Of a DNA stretch of 64,000 bases, positions 1-11,958 are shown in pieces (positions within the stretch are counted from its first letter, which is position 1; every line of letters starts with the position of its first letter). The position numbers and the translations under genes are program-made. The notes under the pieces are model-generated. The model was given only the letters and a program-made list of their open reading frames with translations. It did not search any database and had not been told where the DNA came from. Source of the stretch: Paramyrothecium sp. XJ0827. Taxonomy: Eukaryota; Ascomycota; Sordariomycetes; Hypocreales; Stachybotryaceae. The stretch is taken from the NCBI GenBank assembly GCA_020881915.1, contig JAJFPB010000004.1, positions 2,914,001 through 2,978,000 on the forward strand, read 5' to 3'.

Positions 1-2839
1 TGATCAAATATGATGACCTTGTTGGCCGACGTCAGATTGATGCCAGTACCGCCCGCACCTGTCGTCAAGAGGAACACTGGGATTTCCGGATCCTCGTTGA
101 ACTCATCGATCAACGTCTGGCGCTCTGAGACATTTGTGTTGCCCATAAGAACCCGGTGATCGATGCCCCGAAGAGCTAGCACCTCGCGCAGTAGCTCGAT
201 CACGCGCGAGAACTTGCTGAATACCAAAACTCTGTCCCCGTTTTGTTGATATGTTTCGACTAGGGAAAGGAGCTTCTGGACCTTGCCACTGTCAAGCTCG
301 GCCTCTTCCGAATAGTCAAACTCCTTGAGGAGCCGTGGGTAATCGCGGCACCATAGATGCAGCTCGAAATCTGACGAGTTTTTGAGCTCTTGTATCAAAT
401 GCTTGATATCAGGTTGATGTAGCTCAGACTGTGGTAGTCTGTCCATCAGAATCTTGGCCATTTTCGTCACCTTCTCATCCGTAAAGAGTCGGCGGAAAAG
501 GAGAGGATGAAGCGCGGCTTTCCGGAGTTGCATCCATACGTTGTTCAAATCGTTCTGCCGTCCACGAACCGCGGCCGTTCTTTGAGACGGCTCGAGCCTG
601 AATAGCTCTTCATACTCGTCGTAGACCGACCTTTGCGAATCATTCAAGGCGCATCGCACCACTGTGTTGATCTTCTGGGGCATATCAGACAGAACCTGGT
701 CCTTACGACGTTGGAGGATGAAAGGCTCGAGAATTGTGCGGGCACGCTTGACTCGCTCACTGTAAAGAAAAGCACCATTCGTCACATCTCTTATTGTGAC
801 CTTCTGACTGAAGATGTACTTGATGTGATCCATATAGCCATCAAACATTTTTGGATTGATGAAGTTGAGCAGAGACGTCATCTCCAGAAGATTGTTCTGA
901 ACAGGCGTGCCTAGAAATAATGAGTAGGGGTTCCAATCCATATGCAAAAGGGGAACATACCTGTCAGTAGCATCTTCCAAGAGGCCGGAATTCTCCGCAG
1001 GTCCTTGTATATCTTGGTCTCCGGGTTCTTCATCTTATGACCTTCGTCGAACACAGCTGCGTTAAGGTTGAATGATTGCATGGCCTCAATGTCGGCTTCC
1101 GAGTTGATCTGCGAATACGTTGCCAAAACCACGTGGTAGTCTTCAGGATTTTGCTCAACATCGTACGCTATTTCGGCTCGTTCTGCTTGAGAGCCTCGGT
1201 AGCCAATAACCGAGAGACTGGGAGCAAATTTCTCAAACTCACCCAGCCAGTTGTTGTAAGTGCTGGGCGGTACCACGATGAGGTTTGGCCATGGGCGTTC
1301 CTGCTTGGGCTCCCGCTTGTGATCCTCCACCAAGTGACACATGAAGGAAATGACTTGACAAGTCTTGCCAAGGCCCATTTCGTCTGCTAAAATGCAGCCG
1401 ATTTCAAACGTATAGAGAAGAGACATCCAGTTGAGACCGAACAATTGAAAAGGTTTCATAGTGCAATGGCCATCCATTCGCTTCGGCTGCCGAGGTATGG
1501 GTGGGCGGACGAACCGAGAGCCACTCAGGCTTGTTGGCGTGGGGGGCAGTTCACCGTCCGGACTCGCCCTGGCGCTTTGTTTGGTGTGGCCAAAGGTGTC
1601 GAGATCCCAAGTGTCCATCACACTGCGCACAGTCTGCGCTTTAGCCTCGCACTTGGTGACAACCTCGTCTATGGAGGCGACAGCATTCATGAAAACCTCA
1701 ATGGCATCCACCGCAGTCTCACCAATACTAATCTTGGATGACTTGCGCGATCCAGGTTTCTTGCTGATGCTGACTCGTTTGGCTTGCGCAAGGTCGTCGA
1801 ACGGACGTTTCTCCACCAAAGGTTCCAATAACGACTCCTTCATGCCTGTCATGGCCGCAAGTTCTTTGAGTGTGCTGTTGTTGATACAGTTGAGAACCCT
1901 ATCATCGTCCTCCGCAGGAGATGGCGACCGCTCGGCTTCGTATGCATCTTCCTGGTCGTTATCAACCAGGTCGATCACCAAAGGATCGTCGCTCGAAGGA
2001 ACGCCGTTGGCAGGCTTCTGAGGCGAAGGCGAATCGCGTTGCCGTAATCCATTCATTAAGCGACGTCTTTGCGGTTTCGGTGGGCTAGAATTTCCGCGCG
2101 CCGGGCTCGAAGGCATGGTTGCCTCGGAGCGTCTCGATGATGAAGCAAGTGAGCCTTTGCTAACAAGTCGGCGAGCACCGGGCCTTGACGGTGCCTGGGC
2201 CTTTTGGGTTCGGCTGGTCCTGGCATCTTCCAACATCATTATAGCATCGTCAAGGTCATTCTTACATGCCCTGAGCGCCTCCTTGGCCTCACTAGCCGAG
2301 TATTTCCCTTGAAACATATCGAAGATCTGGCGGAGCTTTTCTGTTGATGGCGTCACGGTAGCTTCAGGTTTATATGCGAAGGAGGAAACGTGCGCGCGGA
2401 AATTGGTTGGCCGGATGTCACCCCGCGGCGGTGTGAGAGCTTCCTCATCATCTGATATAGTTATCGGCTCAGGAGCCGGGCGTTTCTTCACGGCCGTAGG
2501 CTGCGGTCGAGGGGGTGGTTGAAAGATGGTGCCCGCGGGCGCAAGTCGAGAGCCAAACGGCTTCAGCTTCGGCTTGGGGGATTGAAAGGGGGAAGAAGCA
2601 GGGACTTCGACGACGCTGGGCGGAGAGGAAGGTTCGAGAGAGCCGAGTGTCGGCTTGCTCAGGATCTGCGTCGGCTGGGTTGTGTCTCTATCGCGGAGGA
2701 AAGCCGAAGGAGAGCAAGGAACTGTATCCCTAGCGAGCTCGTCTTCGTCGAGGAGCTTCAGGGACTTCTGCCCGGTCGCTGAGGTCCGGGGACCATGGTG
2801 GGAATGCCGAATTGGCAACGGTGAAGAGCCTGGCGCCAT
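1..2839 (-). CDS. fun30: Fun30/SMARCAD1-type SNF2 ATP-dependent chromatin remodeller (3' part missing)
   Basis: Exon 1 runs 2839-961 and exon 2 runs 910-1, continuing beyond the left edge. The intron (911-960, 50 bp) has GTATG and CTAG ends and splits the LLTG|TPVQNN motif. The order of parts matches Fun30/SMARCAD1: a low-complexity N-terminus, a CUE-like ubiquitin-binding segment at about residues 165-204 (IFDMFQGKYSASEAKEAL), then a SNF2 ATPase with Walker A DEMGLGKT near residue 484 and the Walker B box DEGH near residue 596. Exon 2 encodes the linker and the start of the helicase C lobe (VLVFSKFSR, then LLTTGAGGTGINLT). The family slides and edits nucleosomes, keeps heterochromatin silent and promotes DNA-end resection in the nucleus. 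The start at 2839 is the first ATG of the frame. The final helicase motif and C-terminus lie outside the window. It is divergent from VMA21, 650 bp away. Confidence 0.93.
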
Positions 2840-3489
2840 TGCTCGAGACGGGACGAAAGGAGACGGGAAGCGAATTACAAAGAATCAAGCGAAAGTGAGC
2901 GCTGAAGGACCATGCAAATCAACAATTTCAAACGCCAAGGTATGCCAATGAGCTCCAATGTCATGAAGCGATTGCCCAAGATTGCTGCTCCGTGAGAGAT
3001 AAGGAAAAAGAGCGTCAAGTGTGGACCGGGGGCCAGGCGGTGGCGGGGAGATGCGCTACCGGCTCTTTTACGTGACGCACCGGACGCGCCCACCCAAGGG
3101 AACGGCGTCACGAAATCACGTGGGCTGCTCTTAAACTCACAAGCCTATGCGAGATGAGTGCACTTGACAGCCGATAGTGAGCGATAAGGTATGCAGAGCC
3201 AAGTGCTGGTGAATTGCTGTTTTGATTGAATCGACGCTGCCATTCGAATCATCCTCAGAAACACTATCCTGTTGCAGCATTCCGTCTACCTGGTGGCCTT
3301 GTAAATTTCCCTTCCGATCACCTTTCCCCCTAACACCAACGCTTGTGGGTGGACCGTGACCCTCCACTTTTCGATCCGTTCAGCGAGCTACATAGCACAC
3401 CTTGTCCCGTGCTCTCAGCATCATCTGCGCTACGAAAGGCAACTGAGCGCTCCTTCATCCCACATCATCACGCTGTCAAATCAAATACC
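2840..3489. promoter_or_regulatory. Divergent intergenic region between the Fun30 gene and VMA21
   Basis: These 650 bp separate two head-to-head start codons and must hold the promoters and leaders of both genes. The last 150 bp before VMA21 are pyrimidine-rich, as in many fungal leaders. A TAAGGTA heptamer of the dispersed family described in the findings lies at 3185. I see no clear TATA box and no coding potential. Confidence 0.6.
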
Positions 3490-3944
3490 ATGGCAACCCG
3501 TCGAATCGTCGCAACGGAGAAGACCATCCTCGATAGAGATGATGATGAGCCCCAGCACAAGTCCAACATCAGCCCCGCTGTCCCAAAGTAAGTTCCACGC
3601 CCTCGCAGCGCAGCGGATGCGCTGGATTCTGATCAACCTCCCTCAGGGATGTCATATACAAGCTCCTCGCTTTCACCTTGGCCATGATTGTGCTGCCTAT
3701 CGGCTCCTACTTCGTGACCGTAAACACAATATTCAAGGGTAGGTTAGACTCACGGGCACTGCTCGAGTTCAATCCACGGGCTCTTCACCGACTGACTGAT
3801 TTGCCAGGGAATTCGTCATACGCTGGAGGCCTGGCTGCAATTCTCGCCAACGTGGTTCTTGTCGGGTACATCATTGTAGCGATGAACGAGGATCAGACGG
3901 ATGCAAAAGACGGGACTAAGAAGGAGACCAAAAAAGACTTGTAG
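3490..3944 (+). CDS. vma21: V-ATPase assembly integral membrane protein VMA21
   Basis: Three exons, 3490-3587, 3647-3738 and 3808-3944, give a 108-residue protein. The start lies in a good context (taccATGg). Introns of 59 and 69 bp have GTAAGT/CAG and GTAGGT/CAG ends. The spliced protein has a hydrophilic N-terminus and two membrane helices: one containing AFTLAMIVLPIGSYFVTVNT, and after a short NSSYAGG loop a second containing AAILANVVLVGYIIVAM. It ends in KKDL, which fits the KKXX dilysine ER-retrieval signal found at the end of Vma21 proteins. VMA21 resides in the ER and escorts assembly of the V-ATPase Vo sector. Length and the two-helix plan match the family. No single reading frame shows the whole protein because each exon is in a different frame. 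Confidence 0.95.
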
Positions 3945-4608
3945 GTTGTCAACGAAGCAGAAGCTAGGAAACCATGTACAGATATATCCTGAAGCCATAA
4001 GAAGCAAATTACATGCAGCGTCTTGGTTCACACAGAGTAGGTCACATTGTTTCATGCTAGCAAAGTCCCAACAACTCCACACAGGCTTGTTTTCATACCC
4101 GTCATTCTGCGAAGTTCCGCTATGGACAGTCTCTTCCCGTGGTAGTAACCTCGCGTGCCATATAGACCAACTTCGTGCTGAATTATTATCATCCTCCCGA
4201 CTGAGCAGTTTTCCTCCAGCTACCACCCACCATCTACCGTCGCCCGTTCCTTGGGCCGACCATAGTTGCAGTGAGCCAACATAGAAACGACCTTGTAACG
4301 CCTTTCGCAAAATCGTATGCCTATTTGCGGTTCACATAATCTCGTCAAGTTCCTCACACTTGACCGTAAGGATTCTAGCCAACCCTCGCCAAGCTTCTTT
4401 CAAAGCTAACAGGGTACACCATTTCTTCTTGTCCAGAAAATTCAATCATTGAGTAGAAGCCATCTCCATCTCACTCCATGCAACGTGAACCAGATATTAA
4501 TTTTGTATTGGTGGGGAGCATCCTGCACCCGGTGGAAACTCTCAGGGGTATCGACAAAGAAAATGTTTCATAGAGTGTGCCTTGTTGTGAATATCATGTC
4601 CTCTCCAC
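3945..4608. other. Intergenic region between convergent genes, no gene seen
   Basis: These 664 bp hold the 3' ends of VMA21 (plus) and the DUF2406 gene (minus). Open frames overlap on both strands here, but they are short and show no recognisable sequence. I see no RNA gene or repeat. Confidence 0.6.
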
Positions 4609-6023
4609 CTAGGCATTCTTGCTGAAACGACGCGAGAACCAGCTTTTCCGCTTGTCGGAAGTTTCTACCGAAGGCGCTTGACTTGGCTGGCGTCTCAACA
4701 CTGACACCTTCTTCTGAAGGGTGTTCGACGATGCCTGTGGAACGGAGCCGGCAGGAATCGAAGGCAAGGGGTGCTTGCTCTTCTGGGGTAAGCCGACGGA
4801 AAAGCTCTGGGCCTGGTGTGGTTGCTGCTGGCTGAATCCTATGCCGTAATCATTGACAGGCTCAGAACGCTTGTCGGGAGATGGCCGGTCGATTGAGCTG
4901 TTATCGCTACTGGTAGGGTCTGTCTGATATCCTGCGGGTTCGGAGTTTCCACTGCCGGCTGCAGAGGTAACGGTTTCGTATGACCGGTCCTTGTGTGGGA
5001 GAGGATAGACGTTTTCCCGTCCATGGTGTGGGTAGTGCGGTTCTGAATGCATTCTTGCGGTGCGCTGCCTGCCTGGGAATGGCCCATGGCCGCTATTGTA
5101 TCCGGGCTGGAAACCCTGACCCTCGTAATAGCTGTTTCTAGCTGTTCCCGGGTTTGTCGTTCCGTGGTATGTGCTCTCTGGCCTGAGAGACTGCGGCCTG
5201 CCTCCGTAGTAGCTATCGTGGGGAAACCTAGGTTGTTGTCCTAATGCGCTGATTAGCTAACTAGCGAACCGATGAAAGCGCCGACTTAGACCAACCTGGA
5301 TGATAGCTGCTTCGGCGAGTCAATTGGGCCGATGACTCGGTGTCTACAGTTGAGTTAGTAACAGTGGTCTGATGCCCTGGTGCTGCAATCATCAACGAAC
5401 CTGAGCGATACATGGATCTCCGGGCATAGCCACCATCGATGGCCGCCTCAAAGCTTCGGATGGTATCAAGAGGTCGCTCCCACCGGTGGCGGGTTGGGTT
5501 CGACTTGTCAGGTTCGGCTGCGACAAAGTTAGTAACAGACACAACCAAGGATGGAACCTCACGTTGCTTACCTATGACATTTCCAAGGTTGTCCTTGTGC
5601 TGGAGTGAGCGCAGAGGTGCCGACAAGGGCTCCGTCTTCATTGCGGCGATGGCAGCTATGGAATAAGTCAGCAAGAGCAGCCGTGGAAGTTTGGTTTGCG
5701 ATCATCAATGCAGACGTACATGGTTCCGCCTCGTTCATTGCGAGCGTGGGATCCGCTTTGGTGTGCAAGCGCCTGGACTCCTTTTCGGCGTGGGTCTCTT
5801 GCAAGTCTTTACTCCCGACGCTCTTATGCGACCTCTCGGAGTGGAAGCTCAAAGATCGATGCTTGCCGTGCGCTGGAGGGTGAGCAGCCTGCTGCTGATG
5901 CTGGTGACGATGCTGGTGGGCGGGTTGAGGTTGGTGATAGCTCTGCGGCGGCGGCTGAGGGAACGAGACTTGGGGAGATGACGGAACGGGTCGACGATGA
6001 TACTGCTCTGCAGGAGCCGCCAT
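4609..6023 (-). CDS. DUF2406 family fungal protein
   Basis: Four exons on the minus strand, 6023-5720, 5655-5572, 5517-5296 and 5240-4609, give 413 residues. Introns are 64, 54 and 55 bp. The DUF2406 core is spread over the first three exons: a His/Gln/Pro-rich start, then RLHTKADPTLAMNEAEP (about residues 85-101), then RSLQHKDNLGNVIAEPDKSN, then RWERPLDTIRSFEAAIDGGY. These blocks join in frame only with the splices given, which supports them. The C-terminal half is low-complexity, rich in Ser, Tyr, Gln and Pro, and ends in a basic tail (KRKSWFSRRFSKNA). The molecular function of the family is not known to me. Intron 2 (5518-5571) is 54 bp and has no stop in frame, so its retention would insert 18 residues. 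The first ATG, at 6023, was chosen. Confidence 0.85.
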
Positions 6024-9000
6024 GGTGCCGGCTGGGGGGATAGAGCTGTTTTAACAAAGCTGGTGTATGAGCAGGGGGCTCTAAGCGGCGGTGCCAGCCA
6101 GGGTCACGGCGGAGTCGTTTAGGATCGAGCGATCGGACCGTCTGGCGGGTAGAACTGCAGACGATAACGGCGTGAGCGCAACAGGGCCGGGGCGTGCTGA
6201 GCGACACAAGAGGCAACTAGCAAGGGCAGTTTCTGGGATGCGATAATTGACAGTGGAGAAGTGGGAGTTTGCGGTGGAGAGGTTGGATCCAGAAAGTCGA
6301 TGTTTGGGGGGTGGGCGGCCCAGGAAGAGCTAAGGTAGGTACAGCACCACGGGCAAGGATATGGCCTTTTTTTGGGGCTGGGTGGGATGGTGGAGCGGGC
6401 GTCTTTTCCTGCTTGTCCGCGCTGTGCGGCCGGTAGGCGCCTGGGCGTCGGGGCAAGTTTGATTGAGCAAGGCCTCCTTGGGCGGTAGACCTGGTCAGGC
6501 AGAGGTGGTAATCCAGGAGTCGGACCACCTTTTCTTCTCTCTTCCTGTTCTTCCCGTTTGCCGTACGGTAACAAAGACTTGGCCTGAAAGCAGGGCAGGC
6601 CGAGAGGGCCAAGGTGGGATTCTTAGGTGATGTGGGCAGAGACGGCCCGGCAACGAACCACAAGCTAAACCCGATCCTGTTGCCGCGCGATGACGACGAA
6701 AATACGATGGCCGACAGGAAAAAAAAAGTGATGGAAAACTCGGGTACCGCTTTTTTGCTGAACGCGGTATGGGCCCGATTCGGATGGTGTGCTTTGCCCC
6801 TGCTCTTGTGGACTTGTTGATGTTTGATTCTTCTTGCGGCCTCTTCCTCCAATCCAGCCTTTCTGCTGTCTCGGGTCTCGAGCTTCGGTAGGCTATATCT
6901 CTCTTATCTGCAGGCCACTGCACCCGCCGGTCCGTGAAACACCACGTCTCGGGACCTTGAGAAAAGTGCTCGCTGGCCGTGTCGCACACGATGCTGATTA
7001 TTTTCGTCTGGCGCAGTGGGGACTGACGTCAACACTGGACAGGCTGCTGTTTCAGTGCCTAGCGCGCAAGTACCAAAGCGAAAATCGTACCGCTAAAACG
7101 CAGCTTAGGTACCGTAGCTGTAGAGTGGTTCCGGACAACTGGCCCAGCGGCGCTGCCTTCGTCGTGCCTCTAATTTCTTAGTGGCTGTGTTAAGGAGCCT
7201 GATTCCTCCAAATCCGGTGTCGCGCAACAGCGGATCCTGCTTGAAGCGGATCGCGTCCTCCCTGTTACTGCGAACACTGTCGGGCTGTAATTTTTTTCCT
7301 TCGTCGCTTCCCTGGTCGGCTTATCGTAGGCTGCGCCCGGTGCCTGTCTGTGTGTCTGAAAAGAATGCCTGTCGATAATTGTCCGCGATCGAACAAGTCG
7401 TGCTGGTGTCGCGGGTTTTACTCCGCTTGCGGTCCGGTTTACTTCAAACGAACGAATGAATCCGAAACAGCCGAATGCTTGTTTGCGGTCCCGTCTTCTG
7501 GTTTCTTTTTTCTTCCTTTCCAGTAGTCGGTCAAGGTAGACAAATAAACTCGAAAACCCGCTTTCTGCTTGATATTGTTGTTGTTGCTGTTCACCGGCCC
7601 GCCCAGCAATTAAAAAACGAGTGCTTCACAATTCAGGTGCTGTGTTGCATGGGCTTGCACAAGTGCCAATCTGCAAGAAAAGGGGCTGTCGGTTCATCTA
7701 TATGTACGTTGCCAACCCCCCACGCCGGGCTTTCCGTTTGCGCAGCGCCTCAGAAATCTTTCCTGCTCATCCGGAAGGCTTGCGTATGCTCTTCCAGGTA
7801 CTTTGCGCCGGTAGTACGGGGAGGGTTCAGGGGCGAAGGTGAGGGGAATACGGGCTGTGTCTCATCACCATTACATGGTTGTTGACTTCACAGAACGCGT
7901 GGAACGGGGCATTCACATGTACCCGTCCTCCGAAGTCATCGGTGGCTTGGGCCCTAAATCGTAGTGATCCGACGTGAACTATTGATATCTCCAAGCTTTC
8001 CAGTAAACAAGCCTAGCGCTACACCGGATGCGACGATTGTTCCTCCTGCTGCCCACATTCGATGCGTTACTACGTAGTAAGTGTCGGATGGGACCACGAC
8101 TGGCCTGATCATTACCTTTTGCGTCTTGCATTCGACCCAGATCAGACGCAGTGACAGCGTCAACAAGGAAATCTCCGCGTTCCACAAACCCTACTCCGCG
8201 GGAAACCTTAATCAACTTTTACCATGGTATCACCCCAGTAAGCCCCAGACCTGCTCTCGTAGCGTCTCAACAAACCTCTAGTGGACAATCCCGTTGCTGT
8301 CTCGATGAAGGGGAGGTGCCGACGAGGCTTTGAGTAGGTGCTTGATTCCCGTCTTATCGCGACACGGGAGCAACAGCCCCAAGCAACAGTAACCGACAGC
8401 ACCACCCTGGGTTGTCTTATCGGACGTCCTGCAGGTTATACTGTGCATGCCAAGCCTGCGATGGATTTTCGTCAGCTCAAATACGACATGCTGCTGTCCT
8501 CGTGTGCCTAGCAAGTGCCGATTCGATGTGCTGGCAGGGGCTAGTGATTGGATGGCACTCGCGCCAGAGGCGAATTGTGCAATGCCTGGTTCTTCGTGTT
8601 CGGTTGCCGGGTCCTTCACACCATCTTCCATGCTGCGCAGACCGTGGTGTGAAGAGTCCCATCCGCCAACCCCTCGCTATCGATCGATCAGTCGCACTTC
8701 GCAACAACCGGCGAAAGTATGCCCGGTCTCGACTCCCGTTTGATACAGCCCGCATTCTAAACCATAGGATCTTCCGCGCTAGTGCCTGCCTTTCTTGCTG
8801 GTCAAGCTGGTTTTCAGCACGGGCGAAGTCGTTGACGCATCGCTTTACGCCAGCGCGCTCTTTGCTCCACTCCATTCAGCTAGGTAGGGCTTCTCACCCG
8901 ACCGCAAGTAACGTATGGCTTTGTCAACCACAGGGGTGGGCGGGCGATGGGTGGTCCGAGCCCGGTCTTGCTCGTCAGCGTTTTCAAAACACTTAATAGA

Positions 9001-11294
9001 AGATGAAGGTGGTTGTTGGCGCGGTATGCTCAGGAGAGTATCAAGAAGCTTACTTGATTAGGTTCCTTGGCCCTGGATTGAGTTCAACCCGGGACGGCAA
9101 GAATGAACCGCCATAAGCTAGCTCGTCCTCGATTCATGATACGGTATTTCGCTCTTCCTTCAAGTACGCGTCCTTCATGGTGGAGTTAGTACCTGATCGC
9201 ACACGGCCATTCTTTTACATCTGGAGATTGCCATTAGCTACCTTGAGTTTTCCTACGGTATGTGAGGTAGGTATATTTACGTTTAAAATGCGTAATTTTC
9301 GATTTCTCCTTACAGAATTGAGTAACAGCTTGTATCATCTTTGCGTATGAAACCGTGCCACAGGAACCTTTCCCTCCCAGCATTTTGCATCTTCCACGGA
9401 CAGGGCTCCGAAAGATGACATGGTTAGCGGACATATCCACCCACCTCCCACCAACCACGAACCACTGACCCGAACGGCCATGCGTGGATCGACATTTGAC
9501 CTGTCAACGCGCCGCACAAAAACTCCGGCGCAAGCCCTTTCCCTTTCGCGTCTCACGCGCCAGGATAATTGATTGGTACCACGTATAATCGAGATGATAC
9601 AGCCTTGACTGATAGGCTGGCATAGTCAAGGCAACGGCACCATTTGTCTTTTTTCCTGATACAACAGGGCTTGACCGACTCTTCTCGTCCCAGGCTCTAC
9701 ACGTCAAACCCCCGGTCATGGTGTCAATATTGAAATGCTTACGGAAGTATCCGTTCTGTTTTCGGCCAAACCTTGGCAGGCTGGGGTGTGAACAACCGCC
9801 GCCTGCCTCCCTCCTTGTTCAGGCCACAATTCGATACGGCAGCGTGGCAATTTTAGATTGACCTGGCTGAGCAACTGGCTTTCGTTAAAAGCTTCGTAGG
9901 CGGAGACGGGTTGTTTCAGCTCTTCTAGGCCATTACTGGCTCCAAACACACACTGGCAAAAGCATGTCAAGCAAAGCTTGATAAGTGAGGTCTTGATCTT
10001 ATTGGCGGATAGACCAGAACTATTGAATAGCATGGTCGGCGGAATAATCAATCGGACAAGCACGTCCTTGAAAGGTGAAGCCGGAAGGCGAAACAGCAAT
10101 GTTGATTCACACCGCAGCATTGCTCTTCTTCTAGATTCTAAGGCGGCCACGATGTCAAGTAGCCTGTAACGAATATGTGATGGGCTGTCGCATCGGATAA
10201 CCAATCCCAGAACCAGTTGCTGCAGCACTAACCATTGCAGTCTTGCTAGAAAATCACATATGGTACAAGTCAAATACCAGGAATCCTAAAATCGGTATTT
10301 GTGATGAGGCGATGCGGCGATGAGCATGACAAATTTGTCATTCTTGACTACCTTACTAACCCATTGGTTCATAGTCCACCGTGTAGACTTTGTTCTTCTG
10401 TTGCTGACATGGGACAAAGCTGCGGCTTTGCTTAAATAGCCACAAATGTGCCACACCACCCCGTTTGCTCAAGAAGATCTCCTATATCAGATTGTATGGT
10501 ATATCAAACGGTTGACACTGCTCATGGGCAAATGCCATATCAGAAATCGTTGGATATAGCGTTCTTGAGCGTACGGAGCAGGGTTCTGAGTCAAGAAAAC
10601 GAACCCTCTGTTCGGCATCAGCTGTTAAAACTACGGTGTCTTTGCTCCAGATGGACCATTCAGTGGAAATTAATACCGGCAGGGTCAAGTGATCCTCGAC
10701 TCATAGTGCCGGGTTTGCGGGATAGAGGACGTCGAACGAAGACGCTTCACATCAACAAGGATCATAGAGCACGCCATTTGCAAAGCTCAATTCCAGAATT
10801 GGTATTAATGGTGGCTCCATTAGACCAGGCTTCGGTCGCCAAAAAGAAGCAAGATCGGGTCCAACAGTGAAGAGGAACTCGATACTGTCTCACTCAAAGC
10901 AGCCTCAGCAGCCTGATCTGCAGAACCCCACGAGCCATAATCCAGCGCCATCTCAAGTCCAAAACCCATTGCAGACGTCTCCTACTTTGCTGGTGGGATT
11001 CCTTGACCACTTACTTCCTCGACCAAAACCATCTTGCTTGAACCAGGATAATTCTTTCGCTCGCAGTAGGGTGGTTCGTCAGACAAGGGTCGGTCCGCCG
11101 CAGTAAATTGTTCGAGAATCGCCAGTGCTGACAGGAATTCGTATCACTGAGATCGGAGTTTGTGAAGCGTTTTGAGTTTTGGTATTTCACGTCTTTTGAA
11201 TTGAATGCCTCAAAGCAAGGCAATATGCTTTATCCTTCCCTCGACCGATGCAGCCAAATGAGAACTACCAACTCCATCCCGAGACCCTCCCTTT
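6024..11294. other. Long intergenic region (5.3 kb), no supported gene
   Basis: I read both strands and found no recognisable protein, no exon chain with good splice sites, and no tRNA or 5S rRNA. The open frames of 100-210 codons here (for example 6217-6852 minus, 8412-8996 plus, 9716-10273 minus) are rich in Arg, Ser, Pro and Cys and overlap frames on the opposite strand, which is typical of chance frames. The first kilobase or so is probably the promoter and leader of the DUF2406 gene. TAAGGTA-type heptamers occur at 6331 and related sequence near 7107 and 9240. A non-coding RNA or a fast-evolving gene cannot be excluded. Confidence 0.55.
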
Positions 11295-11958
11295 TTATAT
11301 CGACGAAGGGTACAGCATGACACGAACGGAGGCACCGAAGGACTTGGTGGGAAGAGGAGAGGAGAACTTGGCGCGGACAACGCCGGAGTTGCCTGTATCG
11401 CTCGTTAGCCAGTGATCAATTGCATGTTATGCTCGAGTCGTAATTACCGTGAGGACGGGTGACCTTGCCCCAGATCACGCGGATCTTGGTGCCGCGGATC
11501 TCCTTCTGGCCGCGGTAGACGTAGGCAATCTTCTTGCCGAGGTAGAAGCTGAAATACGTTGTTAGTCCATTACTCTCCCCAAAGGTTATGGTGAGAAGGC
11601 GAAGAACATACTTGGCGGCCTGGGTGTCATCGACACCCTCGATCTTGATCAGGCTGGTGCCAGGGGTGGTGACGTGGCGAGAGCGCTGGTAGCTCAGGTG
11701 GCGTCCCCTGCGTTGTTCGTTAGTCGCCAGTTCAATATTGTCATTTGCACTGGAGTCGTCGAATCGCAACGCCGCCGTGTGCCGAAGGAACTGCGTTCCC
11801 AGGCACTCGATTTATCGCTCGAAAACAACTTCTTTCGTCGGGAATACTCACTTGACATATACTGTAGAAAAAAAGTTAGAAAATGTGTCAACCCGCGCGG
11901 TTGCGCTTTGCGATGGGAACGGTGAATACTCACGTCGGTGACCGGCTTCGGAAGGCAT
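11295..11958 (-). CDS. rpl33: 60S ribosomal protein eL33 (yeast Rpl33, human RPL35A)
   Basis: Five exons on the minus strand, 11958-11934 (25 bp), 11861-11852 (10 bp), 11707-11612, 11548-11448 and 11392-11295, give 109 residues, the usual size of eL33. The joined start is [20 protein letters not shown]. Later segments include [54 protein letters not shown] and [15 protein letters not shown], which match the family closely. Introns are 72, 144, 63 and 55 bp and all have GT-AG ends. The 10-base exon encodes most of L-Y-V-K and is needed to keep the frame. eL33 is a structural component of the large ribosomal subunit in the cytoplasm. Intron 3 (11549-11611) has a length divisible by three and no stop in frame. 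Confidence 0.95.

Noticed and set aside
5382..5399. GT...AG pair inside exon 3 of the DUF2406 gene
   Set aside because: At 18 bp it is far too short for an intron, and the frame is open through it.
8412..8996. 194-codon open frame in the first large gap
   Set aside because: It is rich in Cys, Arg, Ser and Trp, with an overlapping frame on the other strand and no recognised motif.
9716..10273. 185-codon minus-strand frame in the first large gap
   Set aside because: It looks slightly more protein-like than its neighbours, but has no recognisable domain, splice context or neighbouring exon.
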